64,000 nt of DNA from Cardinalis cardinalis (taxonomy: Eukaryota > Chordata > Aves > Passeriformes > Cardinalidae), in NCBI GenBank assembly GCA_014549065.1, contig JACDOX010000061.1, positions 248,001 to 312,000 of the forward strand. Direction: 5' to 3'. This document shows positions 41,061 to 54,691 of this stretch, piece by piece. Every line of letters starts with the position of its first letter. The first letter of the stretch is position 1. The notes below the pieces were generated by a model that was not told the origin of the DNA, did no database searches, and saw only the letters and a program-made list of their open reading frames with translations. A program made the translations under genes and the position numbers.

Positions 41061-44000
41061 CTGACCCCTGCGAGGTGCCTGTCGGGCGCAGCGCTGGAGC
41101 GAGAAGCTGGGATGGGTCAGTTCGCGCAGAGCCTTGTCTTTTGTGCTGCCTGGATGCTGGGCTCTCCTCCTGCCCTCACTCTGCCAATCCTGCTCTGTGG
41201 CTCTGGGCATTGCCCTCTTGCAGAGCCTTTTCTCCTGCCCAGGGTGGGTGTCCAGAGAACCCCTGGAGCTGGGCAGAGATGTTCNTTTTCAGTGTCAAGT
41301 TGTGCACGTGGGGATCTTTGTTTGGCAAGGGGAAAGGATGGTGAGCNCCGTGGGCAGCAGAGCGCCCAGACTCCTTGGGAGTGGCTGCAGGGCTGTCCCC
41401 TGCCCGGTCACACTGGCACTGCCCTGCAAACAGAGGTGCCCAGCCCTGGGCTGTCAGATCGCTGGCCCTGTGGTGACATCCCACTGAGCACCAGTCCAGC
41501 TTCTGATGGTTTGATGCTAGGCTCGGGCTGAGATCCTTGTGCCCAGCAACCNCAAATCTCCTGGAGGTGTCCTGCTATGTTAGGGGCTGCTTCCCCACAG
41601 CAGAGGGAACAAAATCCATGAGGAGGACAAGCAGCTTGCATTGCTGCTGTGCCTGGCAGTGACTTGCCCTTTAAAAGTTCAGCTTCTGAGTCTGCAGAAA
41701 CTTGGCTTTCATTGAGGGATGAGTTGAATTCTGACTTCTGCAAGTTGAGCTAAGTTTATAGACCCATATCTTTTCCCTTTACCACCCTTCAGCTCCTCTN
41801 CAGAGAATCCTGTGGTGCTCTTTGCCCTCACATGCCTGTCAGAGCCATGGTCTGCTCTCCTCTGCTATTCTTCTGGAGGCATCTCACTTCTACTTCTCCA
41901 TCCCAGTCAGAAGACCTCTTTCCCTCACCCCATGCTCAGTGTGTTCTTGGCAATTTTTGGTCTATGNAGGTTATATTATGAAGTTGAAATCAAAGGAGAG
42001 CACTGCTTGGGGCTGTGCAGGGTTGGGGCCATCCCTTGCAGTCTCATGGGCTGCATTTTGCCACATGGGCTNGAGCAGTGCTTGTGAAATTCTGCCCCTT
42101 GGAGGCTGGAGGCAGAGACTGGCTGCTAGTACTCTGCCCCTTCAAGCTGGAGGTGTCTTTCTGATTCCCAAGGGCTTCAGCTCCCCTCCTTGATGTTGTT
42201 TTAATGTGTGATGCAAAAGCTGTCTGAAGCAGGGGCCTTTGTGAGGAGCAGTGCCATGACCAGTCTGGGGGTTGGCCATTCAAGGACTGTGTATCACTGC
42301 TGAGGAGGGATCCTGTGCCTCTCAGGGGCTGAGTGCAGCTGGAAGGAACAGGAACCAGAGGCCAAGCTGCACCAGACCCAGCACTGAGTGCTGGCCACAT
42401 TGTGGACACCTCTGGTCCATGGCAGGTATCTGTTCTCAATGTTGTGGTAGACCAGTCTACATTTTGGGAGGTGCATTTCTGTGAGCNACCAAGTTGTGAC
42501 TGTAGCTCCAAGCTGCTCTGATTAACTTGAGTTTTTTGTGTCCTGGTAAATCAAACAAACCCTGCAGGCAGAAGATTTGGATCTCAGTGAATGTGTGTCA
42601 GTCTGCTGGCCTGTAGGAGACCTTCCATGGCCTGCAGCAGCCTGCAGGACTCTTGGAGATGGCTCCTGATGGAGATCTGGCAAGGCACCACTGCTGGCTG
42701 CCCTGCTCTGTGGGGCAGGTGATTCATTTTCATGGGGTTTCAGTGTTAGAGATGATGTTGTGTATGGGTACATAAGGTTGTGGCAGCTGGGANATGCCCA
42801 AAGCACCAAATGGGTGAGACAGCTTGGGCCAAAGTAGCCCACTNCCACTAGAAGTGACTTCTGGAGCTGTGCAAACCCCATGGTGAGAGCAGCGCAGGAG
42901 TCTGGCTGGGCTCTGTCGACCTTGCTCACCCATCATGGCTTTTGTGACTTGGGATCTGTCTTCATTCCCTGGTATTCCCAGCATTCACCATTCCTGGTGC
43001 TTCCTGCAGAGAAGTTCTGGTGGCATCTCTATGCTGGTAGGAGAGAGGATGGGTTTCAGCANAAAATAGGGTCTTTCTTCCTCCAGTTATGTCTTCTCCC
43101 AGGGTGGGAAGGAAATGAGTCTGGGAATCACAAAGAGCTTTAAGCATTGGGGCTCTTCTTTCTTTATTTCTGTGCCAAAACCATGAGCAAGATGTTGGAA
43201 CACAGACAAAGTCCAGAGACATAATCCTGAGCACATGGAAGCAGTTTGAAAGCACCTCCTCTGGGGTAACAAGGTTGACAACTTGCATTTTGCCCGGCTT
43301 ATTTTCAAAAGCTCTGGGCAGGTGAACATGTAACAATAAAAATAATGGCTGAATGAAGGTGACNGCCCAGCTGCATCCAGGTATCTCCCTGTAGAAATTG
43401 CCAAATGTATTCTAGTACCACATGGGAATGGGGGACAGCAGATGCTTACAGTGAGATAATCCAAGGAGGACTCTATGCTGGGTGTCAGCACTTATTTTCT
43501 GAAAACCAGCACCCTGTAGCACAGCCCCTTCTGGCAGTGCTGCTGGCCAGCTGCCCCCATGGGCAGTTGGCTCTGAAGGAATTCCTTGCTATAGCAGAAG
43601 AGATCATAATGTGAGAGCCTTGTCAGCATCTCGTGGCTGGTCACTTCAGACAAGACAGCCAGCATGTCTGTCTTTAAATTCTAGAGCACAGGCACAGTGC
43701 TCAGCTCACAGACCCCTCATTTTCTAGTTGCATCTCAAATGTAACCCTGTCTGCAACCAATCTGTGTAAAATTTTTACCATCCTACAGGCTGTGCACAGC
43801 CTGAACCTGAGCATTGTGGGTGGAAGTCACATCACAGGGGCTACATGCTCCTTTAGCACTGAAGTGTTGAAAAAATCCCTGTTGAAACAATCAAGGTGTC
43901 CTACAGAAACTGAAGCCACCTGTAGGCACTTGTACCAGAGCACTTTTTGTTCCTGTTCTTGGCTGTTTATGCATGATGGAACCCCCTGTTCCAGTCCTGC

Positions 44001-47000
44001 AGAGCTCAGTGTCACCAAGGTCTGAAAAAGTGAGTAGTAGCACTGGGAGCAGATGTGTTGCTGACTGAAGAGCAGTAAAAAGCAAGGAGAGCTTGCCAGG
44101 GTAAAGCTNCCCACTTCTGGCCATGGGATGCTCTGTGTTTTTTGCACCACTCATAGTACCTGTTTGCAGCTCAGAGAAGTGAGTAGACATGCCCTTGTTG
44201 ATTCTGAATGTTTGGCCATGCTTATACTTCTCTGCCGCACCAAGTGCCTCACCTCTGTTGGCTGGCTTAGTCTTTCATTAAAATATTAACAAAAAATNGG
44301 GCCTTTCTTGTGGTAAGTGCTGGTTTCATATGTATCCTATTTTTTGCATCACTGGACACCAAGCCGAGACTCCCAAGATCAAAGCAGCACAGAATGAATC
44401 TGAAAATCTTTCTGTCTGCTCAGATTTGCCATCCTGCCATCAGCCTGGGAAGCCCAGGATGAACCCTTGCTTCAGCTGGTGCAGCCAGCCATTGACTTGA
44501 ATGGAATCAAATGGCTCAGCTGAAGAGAAGACTTGCATGTGCTCCTCCTGGACACTGGTGGATGGGGTAAAGGGAGTCTCCATGGAGCCTTATGGTCCCC
44601 TGCAATGGGGCACACTGCTGTGGCTGGATGGTGGTTTGCATGCTGCAGAGAAGGAAAGCTGCTGGAGTTCTGATGACCTTAGCTAGGTGTCCACCTTGAG
44701 CTTTGCAGCCTGTGTTAGGTGTGGCAGAGGCTTCCTGAGCAGGTTCCTTCGGGAGGATACCTTCCCTGAGGCTGCCTGTCAAGTCTCAGTGCCTCCCAAC
44801 AAAACCCCAGCATTGCTGAGCCTCCAACATGGCTAAAAGATGTGGGTTATTTGCTGTCTGTTGTCATCTTGCTGAATACATTTACCTTTTGAACAAGGTC
44901 CCTCTCATATGCTCAGGAGGCTGGTATGCAGGCCCGTTAATGGATCAAGGGGAAAAATGCCTGTGGATGTATTCTCCTTTGTGTTTGGGCTTATAACCAC
45001 CCACGTTTTGGCATACATCCCTTCTGTGCACAAAGATCTTTTAGAAATTGCTAGTTAAATCTCCACCCTCCTTTGATATGTATGGAAATAATGGGACACG
45101 TGAGACTGTTTTCTGTTTGGAAAAAAAAAAATCTAAAAAGGGAGTAGCTTTAAAAGCCTGTGTTCACCGTTTTCTAACTTGGGAGTTTAATGAAAGAAAT
45201 GCCCTGAATTTATGACTGATTTACTTAGCTTTCTGGGAGGCATGCATTTAGTGCTGTATCCAAATACCAGGGAAATGTTTTCATCTGAATCTGTCCCAGG
45301 TTTGCTGCTTAGGGGCAGGAGGAAGCTTGAGCACACGTGTCTGTTTCCCAGTGACCTCAGAGAGTCTTGGAACNAATCTTGGTCCCCTTGACCAGGAACA
45401 CTTCTCCCTTCTTCAGCACAGACTGATGCTTCTTGGANTGGCCCATGGCTGAGCTGGCATAACCATGGACATCTCTGAGCTGCCTGCTCTGTCCTTCTGG
45501 CTCATCCTGCCTCAGAGCCTCTTCCTAAGAGGCATCTGATGACTGCTGCTGGGTGCTTTCTCCTGTCAATGGTGTGCAGGGATGCGCTCCTCCAAGGTCT
45601 ACACTTACTGTGTTCTCATGTGCTCAGCCATCCCCTCCTGGAACTGCAGCTCTGCTTCAGAGCAGTTTCTGTCCCCCTCTGATATAGCAGGACTCATATT
45701 CCATGAGCACATGGTAACACAGTGTGTTAAGGCCAAAAGGAACTATGGCTCATCTGTTATGGGATATTGGGACTGTAGAGTGTCACCTAGCTTCCATATG
45801 GAGTCTGGGAGCTCTTTAACTGAAAGAGGATAATTTTTCTGTGGCATCCACCCTCAGTTATGGAGGTTGCAAGACATGGAGAATCCACCAGTCCCCATGG
45901 AGTCTGTCCAGCCGCTCATGCACCTTGCAAAAGGAAGGGGTGAGATCTGAATGTGAGTCCAGAATGTGTGCAACACTGGCACAGAACAATACTCTAAGTA
46001 CTGACCCCATGAAGATTGTTTTTGGCACTCATCAGCTGGTCTGATGAAGGATTATCATTTTCTTTTTGAGCACAGGCGGCTGCCCATCTGTTGTAAGATG
46101 CCCCCAGATGGNTGTCTGAACACAAGGGGTTGGCTATGGCCTAATGCCTCTGACTAAAAGGTGTTAAAATGAGCTGACCTGTTTGGTGAAGAATTTACTT
46201 AGGATATTTTATAGCTGGCTGGTNTAAAGAAATCTTCCATCTGCCTGGAGTGCCCTGTTAGTACCCATTAGGCAGAAAAAAGAAGGGGCACAACATGCTG
46301 CTGCTTGGGTTGGTTTGCCAGATTGATGCCAATGCCTGAACTTGAGAGCAGAGCAAATCCTGTCACTAATAATGGGGTGCATGAGCTCAAGCAATTTCTT
46401 TTGTTCCATAGCAGAGAAAAAGGTTTTTAGTGCATTTGTAGACTGAGCCCTATAAAGAATGGGAGTTGGCTGCAATGTCTCAGGACTTGTATAGAAGTAG
46501 CCTGTGAAATTCTTGGCTCTCACTGTGATATCTAACAGGATTTAGCAAGCCTTGTCTGGGCCTGTTGTAGAACATGACACTTGGAATGTGGCGGTCCCTG
46601 GCTGGACTGTGGCATACAGTGCCATGGGCAGAGTGTTGGTGCCCAAGGCAGGGCAGCCTGTGCAGGTTGGCAGCAGGAGTGAAAAGGAGAACTCCAGGTG
46701 GTCTTGAGGAGGTGGAAAGGTGCACATGGCTAACAGTGGGCAGTGAAACCATGGCTGCCAGCACTCATGCTCTTCCAANATGAGTCTGTTGCTGGGAAGG
46801 TTGTTCTAAAAGTACCCAAAGCTTTGCAGCACACAGAGTACAACCTGTTTAATTAATTGCATTGTTAGAACTATGCCAGTGATATTTAAAAAAAAAAAAA
46901 AAATCTGTGCTTAGACAGTTATTTCAGATTAAGGTCTTAATCCCTTGATTAAACTAAACCAAAACAAGCTGGTGTCCAGCTGTAGGATGGTGTTTTATAC

Positions 47001-50000
47001 AGAGCTCTTCTCATCCACTTGCAGGCCCTTGTTTCAGTTGGAAGATGTCTGTTTAAGGACAGGGCTTTGATCTGTTCACTCAGCTGCCCTTTAAACACCT
47101 ATATCATCTCCTCGATCTATTTCTGATAGAAAGTAACTGGTCTTTGAGACCAGGGCTCATTTGTTGCTATGGATAAAAGACCTAGNTCCTGTGCAGTACA
47201 TTGAGAACTCNTTAGGGAGCAAGACGTGTCCCTGTGAGGAAATGCTTCATTTCCCATTCTTCCCCACTCTAAAAGACAACTTTCTTGGATTGTGGGTCAC
47301 CCCCACTTTGGCCTCTTTAATCTTCAGCAATTGTCAGCAGTTCTTCTGATGTGTTGGATGTTGCACAGCCAAAGGAGAAAATTACAATCTCTTCTCCAGA
47401 AAAGCTGGAGTACAAAAACCTGAAGGGTAGGGAGAAGTAAGGTGAATTAGGGGGAAGNTGCTGTATTGAACCCAAGTAAACAGGGCTCTTGGGCTGGGGA
47501 GCNGCTCAGGTGACCAGTCATATTGCCATATGATAATGCCTGTGTTAGGCCACCTGCAGTGTGGTGCAGAGCCAGGGATGCACCTGAACCAGGCTGCCTC
47601 TGCTGCCTGCTATTCCCTGCCTTTTGCTCCAGCACAAGGACAGCATTGGTGTAGTTCTGCACTCCAAAGCTCACAGGAGGTCATGCTTCACTTTCAAAGG
47701 AATCTGAGGTGTCTCCCCTTGAGTGAAAACAAACCAAGCCCGAGCTTGGAGAGATCACCCAGCTCTGGGCCTGCCTTTCCCCAGCCGCGCACGCCCAGAT
47801 CTACGGCATGCGCAGAACAGGGACCTCGGAGCTGAAAAGCAAATACATCATTTTTCCCTTTGTTTAATTAAATGAGAGATCATGAGTTAATCGCTTCCAA
47901 GCGCTTGTTTTCCTGCAGTGCCTGGAATGATAATCCTGTGTGCTGCCCAGTAGGAGCTGCTTTGGCTGCCGCAGCCGCGTCAACACCGAGTAGGGTTGGG
48001 AGAACAGAGGGAGGCATCTGGAAATGATTCTCTGACTCTGTCTGCAGAGCACCACTCCCTGCAAAGCTGTAGGAGCTGGTTTATCCACAGGCTATGGAGC
48101 AGTCCTGCCTGCCTCAGTGCAGGGGAACTGAGCCAGGCTACAGCCATGCCCTCTGCAAGGGATGCCATGGTGGCNTGCAGAAAGCAGCTTGCTTTTGGAG
48201 GTACAGCCCTTCAGCAAAGCTGGCCTNGGTGAGACTGCAAACACTTGCCTCCCAAGTGGAATTGGGTGCTGTGCTTTTCTCCCTGAAAAGCCTAAAACAA
48301 TAGCCCAAAGAGCAGGTAGAGCTGTTCCTGGTTATCTCACAGGAAGGTGCTGTAATTACAGGAGTTGGAATGCCTACCTCTATAGCTGCACCTCTTAATA
48401 ATACATTATTTTATTCAGAGGAAGGCAGGGTGCCGAAGGCAGGCGCCCTCTTCTCAGCCTCCCCCTGAGCCTCAGAGTGAGCAGCAGAGGGGGGAGCTGG
48501 CACTTGCTCTGGGAAGATTTTTCTGTCTTGAACTCATTGCCGCTGTGATTAGAACAGCTCAGGAAATGGGGCTGGGAGGGTTCTCCTCTCTGCAGCAATG
48601 GAGTGGGAAATCTCAAATTTTGTCAGAAAAACAAGCCTTCTTTTCAGCCAGAGACCTTTCTGAACACAGAAATGTCTCCTTTATTTAAAGGGAAAGCAGT
48701 CTGTCTTTCGGCTCTGTGTCAGAAANTGGAAAGGCTTCATGGAAAGCCCAGAGGTCTGTTTTTACTGGAAATGAGGTTTCTCACGTCAGCTGAGATCTGA
48801 GCAGCCCCAGCCAAGTGGTGCAGCACAGCAGCCTTTGCTGGCGGAGGGACCAGCTAAGCCAGCCCTGCTCAGCCCCTGCTGTGAGCTCCTTTTCCCCCAG
48901 TCCCAAAGCTGGCTGGGAGCCATGGGCAGGCGCTGTGCTGTGCTGCTTGGAGCTCTGCCTCTCCCCAGTTTTGCTATTATTTCTACTTTCCAGTCTGGGG
49001 TGTGGGAGGGTTGGGTCATTTCTTCCCCTCACCTTTGCACACTCTGGTCTCTCCTGCCCTGCCTTTGCACTGTGTCTTGGCACCTGGGCAAGAGGGGACA
49101 AAGGGGGTGCGTGCAGGACGTGGCCACGCTCCGGGCAGCTGGCAGAAGAAGGACAAAGTTGTGGGAGCTCTGGCAAGGTCTCCCTGCTGAGCAGGAGCCC
49201 AGAGGCTCCGTGACTCAGAGCTGGGTGTACCACGGGCACCACTCGCTGTGCTCGCAGCCTGCTGGGCTCTGCTCCACTGCCCAGCCATGCTCCTTGCTCT
49301 GCCAAGCCATGGCAAGCTCTGGATTTAACTGGGGCACTTTGGCACATGTAGTTTCATTCCCTGGCAGCTCAAATGGGAGTGTAGGTTTGTGAAAGCAGAG
49401 CTGTAGGTTCTTTAACTAAATTCCTGTTGAGGGATGAATCCTCAGCATGTTACGTGGGCCAGTCCAGCCTGCTGGAAAGGAGCGCTGTCTGCCATAAGTC
49501 ATGGGTTAGTCAAACCCATGTTAGTCTGGTCTCACCAAAACAATCNTTTTTAGTAGTCTGCAGACAGCATCTGGGCTGTCATCAGGGAAGATTTGTGCCT
49601 CTTCATGTTCGCCTTGACCAAGACTCAGTATTTTGTAGGCGAAATGAACAAAGTGATTGGGTGAGTTGTAGGGAAAATGCTGCNAAGGCTTTGCTGTCCC
49701 AGGTGGGTCCAGAAGCATTGCAGGCCTCCCCTGCACTGATTTACATCGTCTTGAGCTGCTTGGGTTGCTGTCTTTTGCTTGAAGAGCACAGATANTCTGA
49801 TGCTGTGTGTAGCCCTGGGGATGACCTCTCTGCTCCCCAGACAGGCTGATGTTTTGTTCTCCAAACCTGGAGGAGGTTCTTCAGGGTTCAGACTTAATTG
49901 GTGAGCAGTAGGTCCNGAAGAGGAAGAAGTTCAGTTCTGAGTAAGAAAGAAATGTAGAATGACTGGAGTTCCCAGNGGCTGGAGCTGCTGTATTGCTTTC

Positions 50001-50480
50001 CTTATGCCCACAAATGTGGGCAGAAAATTCAATCAGTGCACCTAGAAAAGCCTAAGAAGCTCCTGGTTACTCCAGATGCCTCATGACAGGCTCCTCTTCC
50101 AACCTGCAGTGTCTGCTGTCCCAGGAGAAGTAGATGTGTTCCCTAAGCAGGTTTGCAACAGCTGCTGGGCTCCTCTTCTGCCCAGGNACTCATAGCTTCA
50201 TTTCTGATTGACTCCTGGCCCTTGCTGCAGTTTGTGATGGAATGGGGCTCTAAGGGCTGAGCACCAGAGCTTTGTCACAACAGTCTTTATTGCTCTATTT
50301 GTCACAGCATCCGTGGCTCCTATGATATGCAGGGGAAAGAGGGCAGCCCACCCACCCATGGTTCAGACCAAAGCCCTCTGTCAGTCGTGAACTCCTCCTG
50401 GGTTCTCACTGCTCCCCTGGCCTCCTGGCTGGGACCATGCTGGGTTGTTCCTGTCACATGGCTCAGCCCATGGAGCCCAG

Positions 50481-50503
50481 CCCATCCCATCCCATCCCAT
50501 CCC
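50481..50503. repeat. CCCAT pentanucleotide microsatellite
   Basis: Four and a half perfect CCCAT units. Confidence 0.9.
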
Positions 50504-51059
50504 TGTGTGGTGCTTTCCTCCTCTGTCCCTGTGCTCCAGCCCCTGCAGCTGGCTCTCAGCTGAGCAGCAGTGAAAGCCAGTTTGGCCGGACATGACCTTA
50601 ACCTGGGCTTTATTTAGCGCCTTGATTTATAGAGGAGTTATTTTAAAAGCATGTTTCTCTTTTGGGAGGTGTGGTGGAGTGGTGGCAGTGAGCTGGAGTT
50701 TATAGGTCCTCCTGTGCTATTGACAAAGAACCATTTGAATCCCAAGACTCCTTTTGCTTGCAGAGATGCTCTCTGGCTTGCTTGGAAAGTGCTCCTGTTG
50801 GTGTTTGTGCCCAGTGGCTGAAAGGAGCACATGTCCAAGACCTTTCTTGTGAGAGGGATGTGGCAACAGCGTTGGAAGCAGGGAAGTTTGAAATGTGTAG
50901 TCCCTGAAGGAGGCTGTTAATTTTTAGCAGACTCCTGGGCCAGGCTCTGCCAGCTCTTGGGGACCACAGTGGGCTGGTTGTAGTGGAAATGTGCTGGGGC
51001 AGGAGTGCCCCTCCATGGATTCTTTTAGGTTTAGCTTGNTCTCCTTCTCTCCAGGTGCT

Positions 51060-51325
51060 GTTCACTTATCCTGGGTCAGAAAAGTTTCTCCTTGTGCCTG
51101 TTGGGGGTTACGTTGCCTGTTGGAGATAAAGGATGGAACCTCTGGAACAAGTTGCCCAGATATTGTGGAGTCTCCTTCTCTGGAGACATTCAAAAGCTGT
51201 CTGGAGTAACATGCTCTAGGGGACCCTGCAGGGGTTTAGGGGTCTCCTAGTATGGTCTAGGGCATTCTGGAGCAGAGAACTTGGACTAGATGACCTCCAG
51301 TGGTCCCTTCATTACTCATTCCATG
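51060..51325 (+). mobile_element. CR1 LINE 3' fragment (diverged subfamily)
   Basis: TTTCTCCTTGTGCCTGTTGG, GGAACAAGTTGCCCAGATAT, GTCTCCTTCTCTGGAGACATTC and GGACTAGATGACCTCCAGTGG follow CR1 tail order, but with a different internal segment from the other copies. Confidence 0.85.
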
Positions 51326-52739
51326 ATGTAGGTGGGATAGGCTCTAGATTTCAGGTTTATCAACCTCAGGACTACAGGGCACTATCCCTTTCTCTGGTTT
51401 GTATGAGTTCCCTGTGCCTGCAAACCACATCTCTTCCACGTGCATGGCAGCTGGCCCTGGCAGCAGGCTGGATGTGTGAGGCTGCCCATCTGTGCTCTGG
51501 CATTCCACAGCAGGACCNTGAGGCATCCTGTAGTCCTGGCTGAGGTGCTTTCCTCCAGCCCCTCTGCAGTCTGAGAAGTTAATTAGTGCAAATAAGCAGC
51601 CCCATCCCCAGGATTGTGAGCTGGGTTAATGAGTNCCCTACTGAAGAAGAGTCTGTTGCTGTTGGAGGTTCCAAGCTCTGCCANGTTCTACCCTCTGCAT
51701 TTTCAAGGTGGCTTCTGAAGCACTGCCATGTTTCACCCTCCTTCCAGGCAGGAGCTCTCCCTGGGTGACCATCCTGGGTGGGNGCACTGAGGAGCAGTGT
51801 CACCTCCACATTCCTCTGCGGCACATGGAGGGTGCTGTGCTCTGTAGCCTCTTTCTGTACCTCGTTCTGTACCCTCCCAAGGATGCTGGTGCTACAATCT
51901 AATACAGCACAGTGGGATGTGGGAATCTACTTCTTGTTTGGGGCTTTTCCTGCAGAATTAGCAGAGTTTGGTGCAAACATCTCTTTCTACCNAAAGGTAG
52001 TGGTTGAAACCTTCTCTCTATCCCTTAGAAATCTATCATGGCTTTGCAGTATAATCTAGCCAGAGGGAGAGAAAGCCTCTGTGCTCGGGAGTGCAGTTAG
52101 CACTGCACTCTGCAATGGCTACAGGCTATGGTTATTNTGTATTTTACTAAAGAAAGGATAAGGTACAACCTGGTTTATTTTAACCATATAAAGGATTTTT
52201 GATTTGGTGCCAATGTTAATAATTGTTTTGTGAAGTCTAAGGCAGGAGGAATGGTGTGAGAACCTTAGAGCGATGCACTGACTCATGTGCAAATATTTTG
52301 ATTTCTTTGTTTTATTTGCAACAGTGAACTTAACAAATTTATTTTGGGGAGGGATTGATATCTGAAAGAATTTTGCTTAAGCAGAAGATGGTGCAAAACA
52401 AACCCCAGCTGGTTTTGATTGATGTTTTGAACTTGTGGGCTGTGGAGGGTCAGAGGGAGATTGTTGTCAAATGCTGCCAGCAGCAGTGCTACTGTGATAG
52501 TGCCCAAGAAGGTGACTGGTGGGGTGGGAGAGCACCTCTGTGAAGGCCAGTTTTACCTGACAAGGTCACAAGCACTTGCTGGGACAGATTGGTATCAACA
52601 GAGGTTATTATTTTTCTGAGTGGAAAATAAATTGTTTAAAACAGCCTTCTCCCCCTATTTAGAATTGGGGTTCAATGCTCATCCCCTAGAATTCAGTACT
52701 TGGGAGTGTGCACATGGGGCTCTTGCTTTTGGAATTCTG

Positions 52740-52795
52740 GTTTGAGAATACTGGATTAAGTATTCCAACTCAGGATAATCTATGATTCTGTGTGT
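52740..52795 (+). mobile_element. Short CR1-type 3' end
   Basis: TATTCCAACTCAGGATAATC followed by TATGATTCTGTG, the terminal segment of a CR1 tail. Confidence 0.7.
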
Positions 52796-54493
52796 ATGAA
52801 AAATAGCTCCTTAACCTCTGTTTATCTAGCTGCATTGGCCTTGAGTATTGCAGGAGGCAGCTGGTCTCTCAGAAGAGGTGTGGGCACTTTAGGAGCCTGC
52901 TGCCATCCATCTAGCCTTGCTTTTGCTGACATCAGGAGAAAGAGCAGAAAAGGTAAGGAAGCAGTACTGTCCCACAGGCAGTGTGTGGTTTGCCTGTCAC
53001 TGTAGTTCTGCCAGCTNGTTGCAGGCAGGGATTGTGGAGGCATCACCTGGGTGTCCTCACCTCTCCTGTGCAGTCCCACAGGCTGTCCTACGAGGTGGCT
53101 TTGCATCAGAGCAGGGAGTTTATGTTGTGCTTAAACGCCCAACCCTCTAAAGGAGAAACCTGGAGATCGGTAAGCTGCAAGAGATGGGAAGGCTTGTGTG
53201 AGGAGCATCATCTCTGCTGGGCTGCAGGTCAGTTCAGGCTTGCTCTGAGACTGTTGAACTTTCTCAGGCTGGTGGAGGCATCTTCAGAGATGTGCTGCAA
53301 TGGATGGAAGCAGTGAAACCATTTGTTTCCTCCTGCTCCTTTTGTTCTACTGTTATCTGTTTGTGGCGTAAGCGTTGTGGCACTGCTTTGTTTAACTTTC
53401 TCTCCCAGTCTTGCTGTGGGACTGAAGTGTATTTTCAGGCATGTTCATGTAGTTGTTCCTGTTCTACAGGAGGCTGTGGAGCTTCTGCGTAAGCAGCTGA
53501 AGTGCTTTTCTTGTCTCTAGTGAAAGGAGGTGGATTTGGATCAGATGAGGATCTGGCCAGACACCTGNGTAAACTTTCATTTGGTTTTGGAGCAAAACTT
53601 ACTCCCACTGGCTGTAAGCTAGCCCAAGGGATCCCCTCTAAAACAGAAAAGAAAGGAGCGATCCTGATCCTCTCTCCAGATATGTACAGCTTTATATTTT
53701 TTTTAATTGTTACTTTTTGGCAAGCTCTCTTGATTTACACCCATGCAATAACTCAGAATTTGGCCTCCAGCACTGGAATTGGTCCTGACACTATGGGCAG
53801 GCTCTGGCTGGCAGGTTCTCCCAAGTGAAGGTGGATNCAGGCAAGCCATTGCCTCTGATCCCCCTGAACAGGCATCCTAGGGTGTGCTCAGGGATCACAG
53901 GCAGCCCTGCTCACATACATTGTGTGAATCCTCGTGTGAGGCGTCTCACACTGCAGAAAACTCCTGGCTCCTGCAGTAGAGCCTTTCATGAGAGGCAAAC
54001 AGCTTTGAATAACGAGGAGGTGCTCTGGTGAATGGCTTTCCACAGAACCAAACAGCTCTGGCACCTTATCCTGTGCTGAGACTCCAGAGCACAGGAGACT
54101 GAGGAGCTTCAGCCCACTGCAGGTGCCCTTAGCCCACCAAGGAGTGTGCCCAAGCCATGGACAGGGCGGGTGATGCCCACCCCACGGCTGTGTCTCTCGC
54201 ACGCGCTCACGTGCTGCGGTGTGGTCTAACAGCCGCCCCACCCCGCGCAGGCAGCACAAGGACTTGCTGCGTAAGCAAAAGCTGGCAATCCTGTGTGCAG
54301 CGCTCTGCGAGCACTCCACTCCTGCTTGGGGAGAGCTTTTCTGTGTTTACCTGCGATCTCTAGTGCCAAAAGAAGTTAGAAAGGACAGCACTCGCTCCTT
54401 TGGTCTTCGTTCCTCCTGCATTCGGAGATGGCCGNGCTCCTGGGCGTTGGGCAGATCACGCCCCGGTCCCACTAATGCTTTCTCTCTCGGCAG

Positions 54494-54691
54494 GACTCGG
54501 AGTCACTGGACGGCTGCATTCAGAGCACGTTATCAGCACTCTACCCTCCATTTGAGGCTACCGCAGCCACTGTTCTGTGCCAAGTTTTTGATGTGGTGGA
54601 GAAGACGTACCACGGGGATGGACTGCACTACCTCATAGACTTCCTGATTCCAGCCAAGCATATCCTGCAGTGCATTCAGCAGGATGCCTGT
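54494..54691 (+). CDS. PLEKHG4: PLEKHG4-like N-terminal domain exon
   Basis: 66 codons encoding DSESLDGCIQSTLSALYPPF, EATAATVLCQVFDVVEKTYH, LIDFLIPAKHILQCIQQDAC, phase 0 at both ends. Acceptor CTCTCTCGGCAG, donor GTGAGT. No ATG precedes it in frame within the exon, so a start exon must exist upstream. Confidence 0.9.

Larger units (their letters stand above)
40854..54493 (+). other. PLEKHG4: Putative intron 1 of the PLEKHG4-like gene
   Basis: If the candidate first exon is right, this is a 13.6-kb intron. It contains CR1 fragments near 51.1 and 52.75 kb, a 16-base A-run near 46.9 kb and a short CATCC repeat near 50.48 kb. No coding exon was recognised. GC content is lower than in the FHOD1-SLC9A5 part. 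Confidence 0.4.

Noticed and set aside
46885..46902. A-run of about 16 bases, possible retroposed gene tail
   Set aside because: No gene-like sequence precedes it and no target duplication was seen.
52900..53320. Exon-like acceptor/donor pairs that might give the missing 5' exon of the PLEKHG4-like gene
   Set aside because: No ATG with suitable phase and no homology to related proteins. The 40851 donor fits better.
54240..54275. Short segment between CCCGCGCAG and GTAAGC
   Set aside because: About 20 bases with no start codon; it cannot be linked in frame to 54494 with any support.
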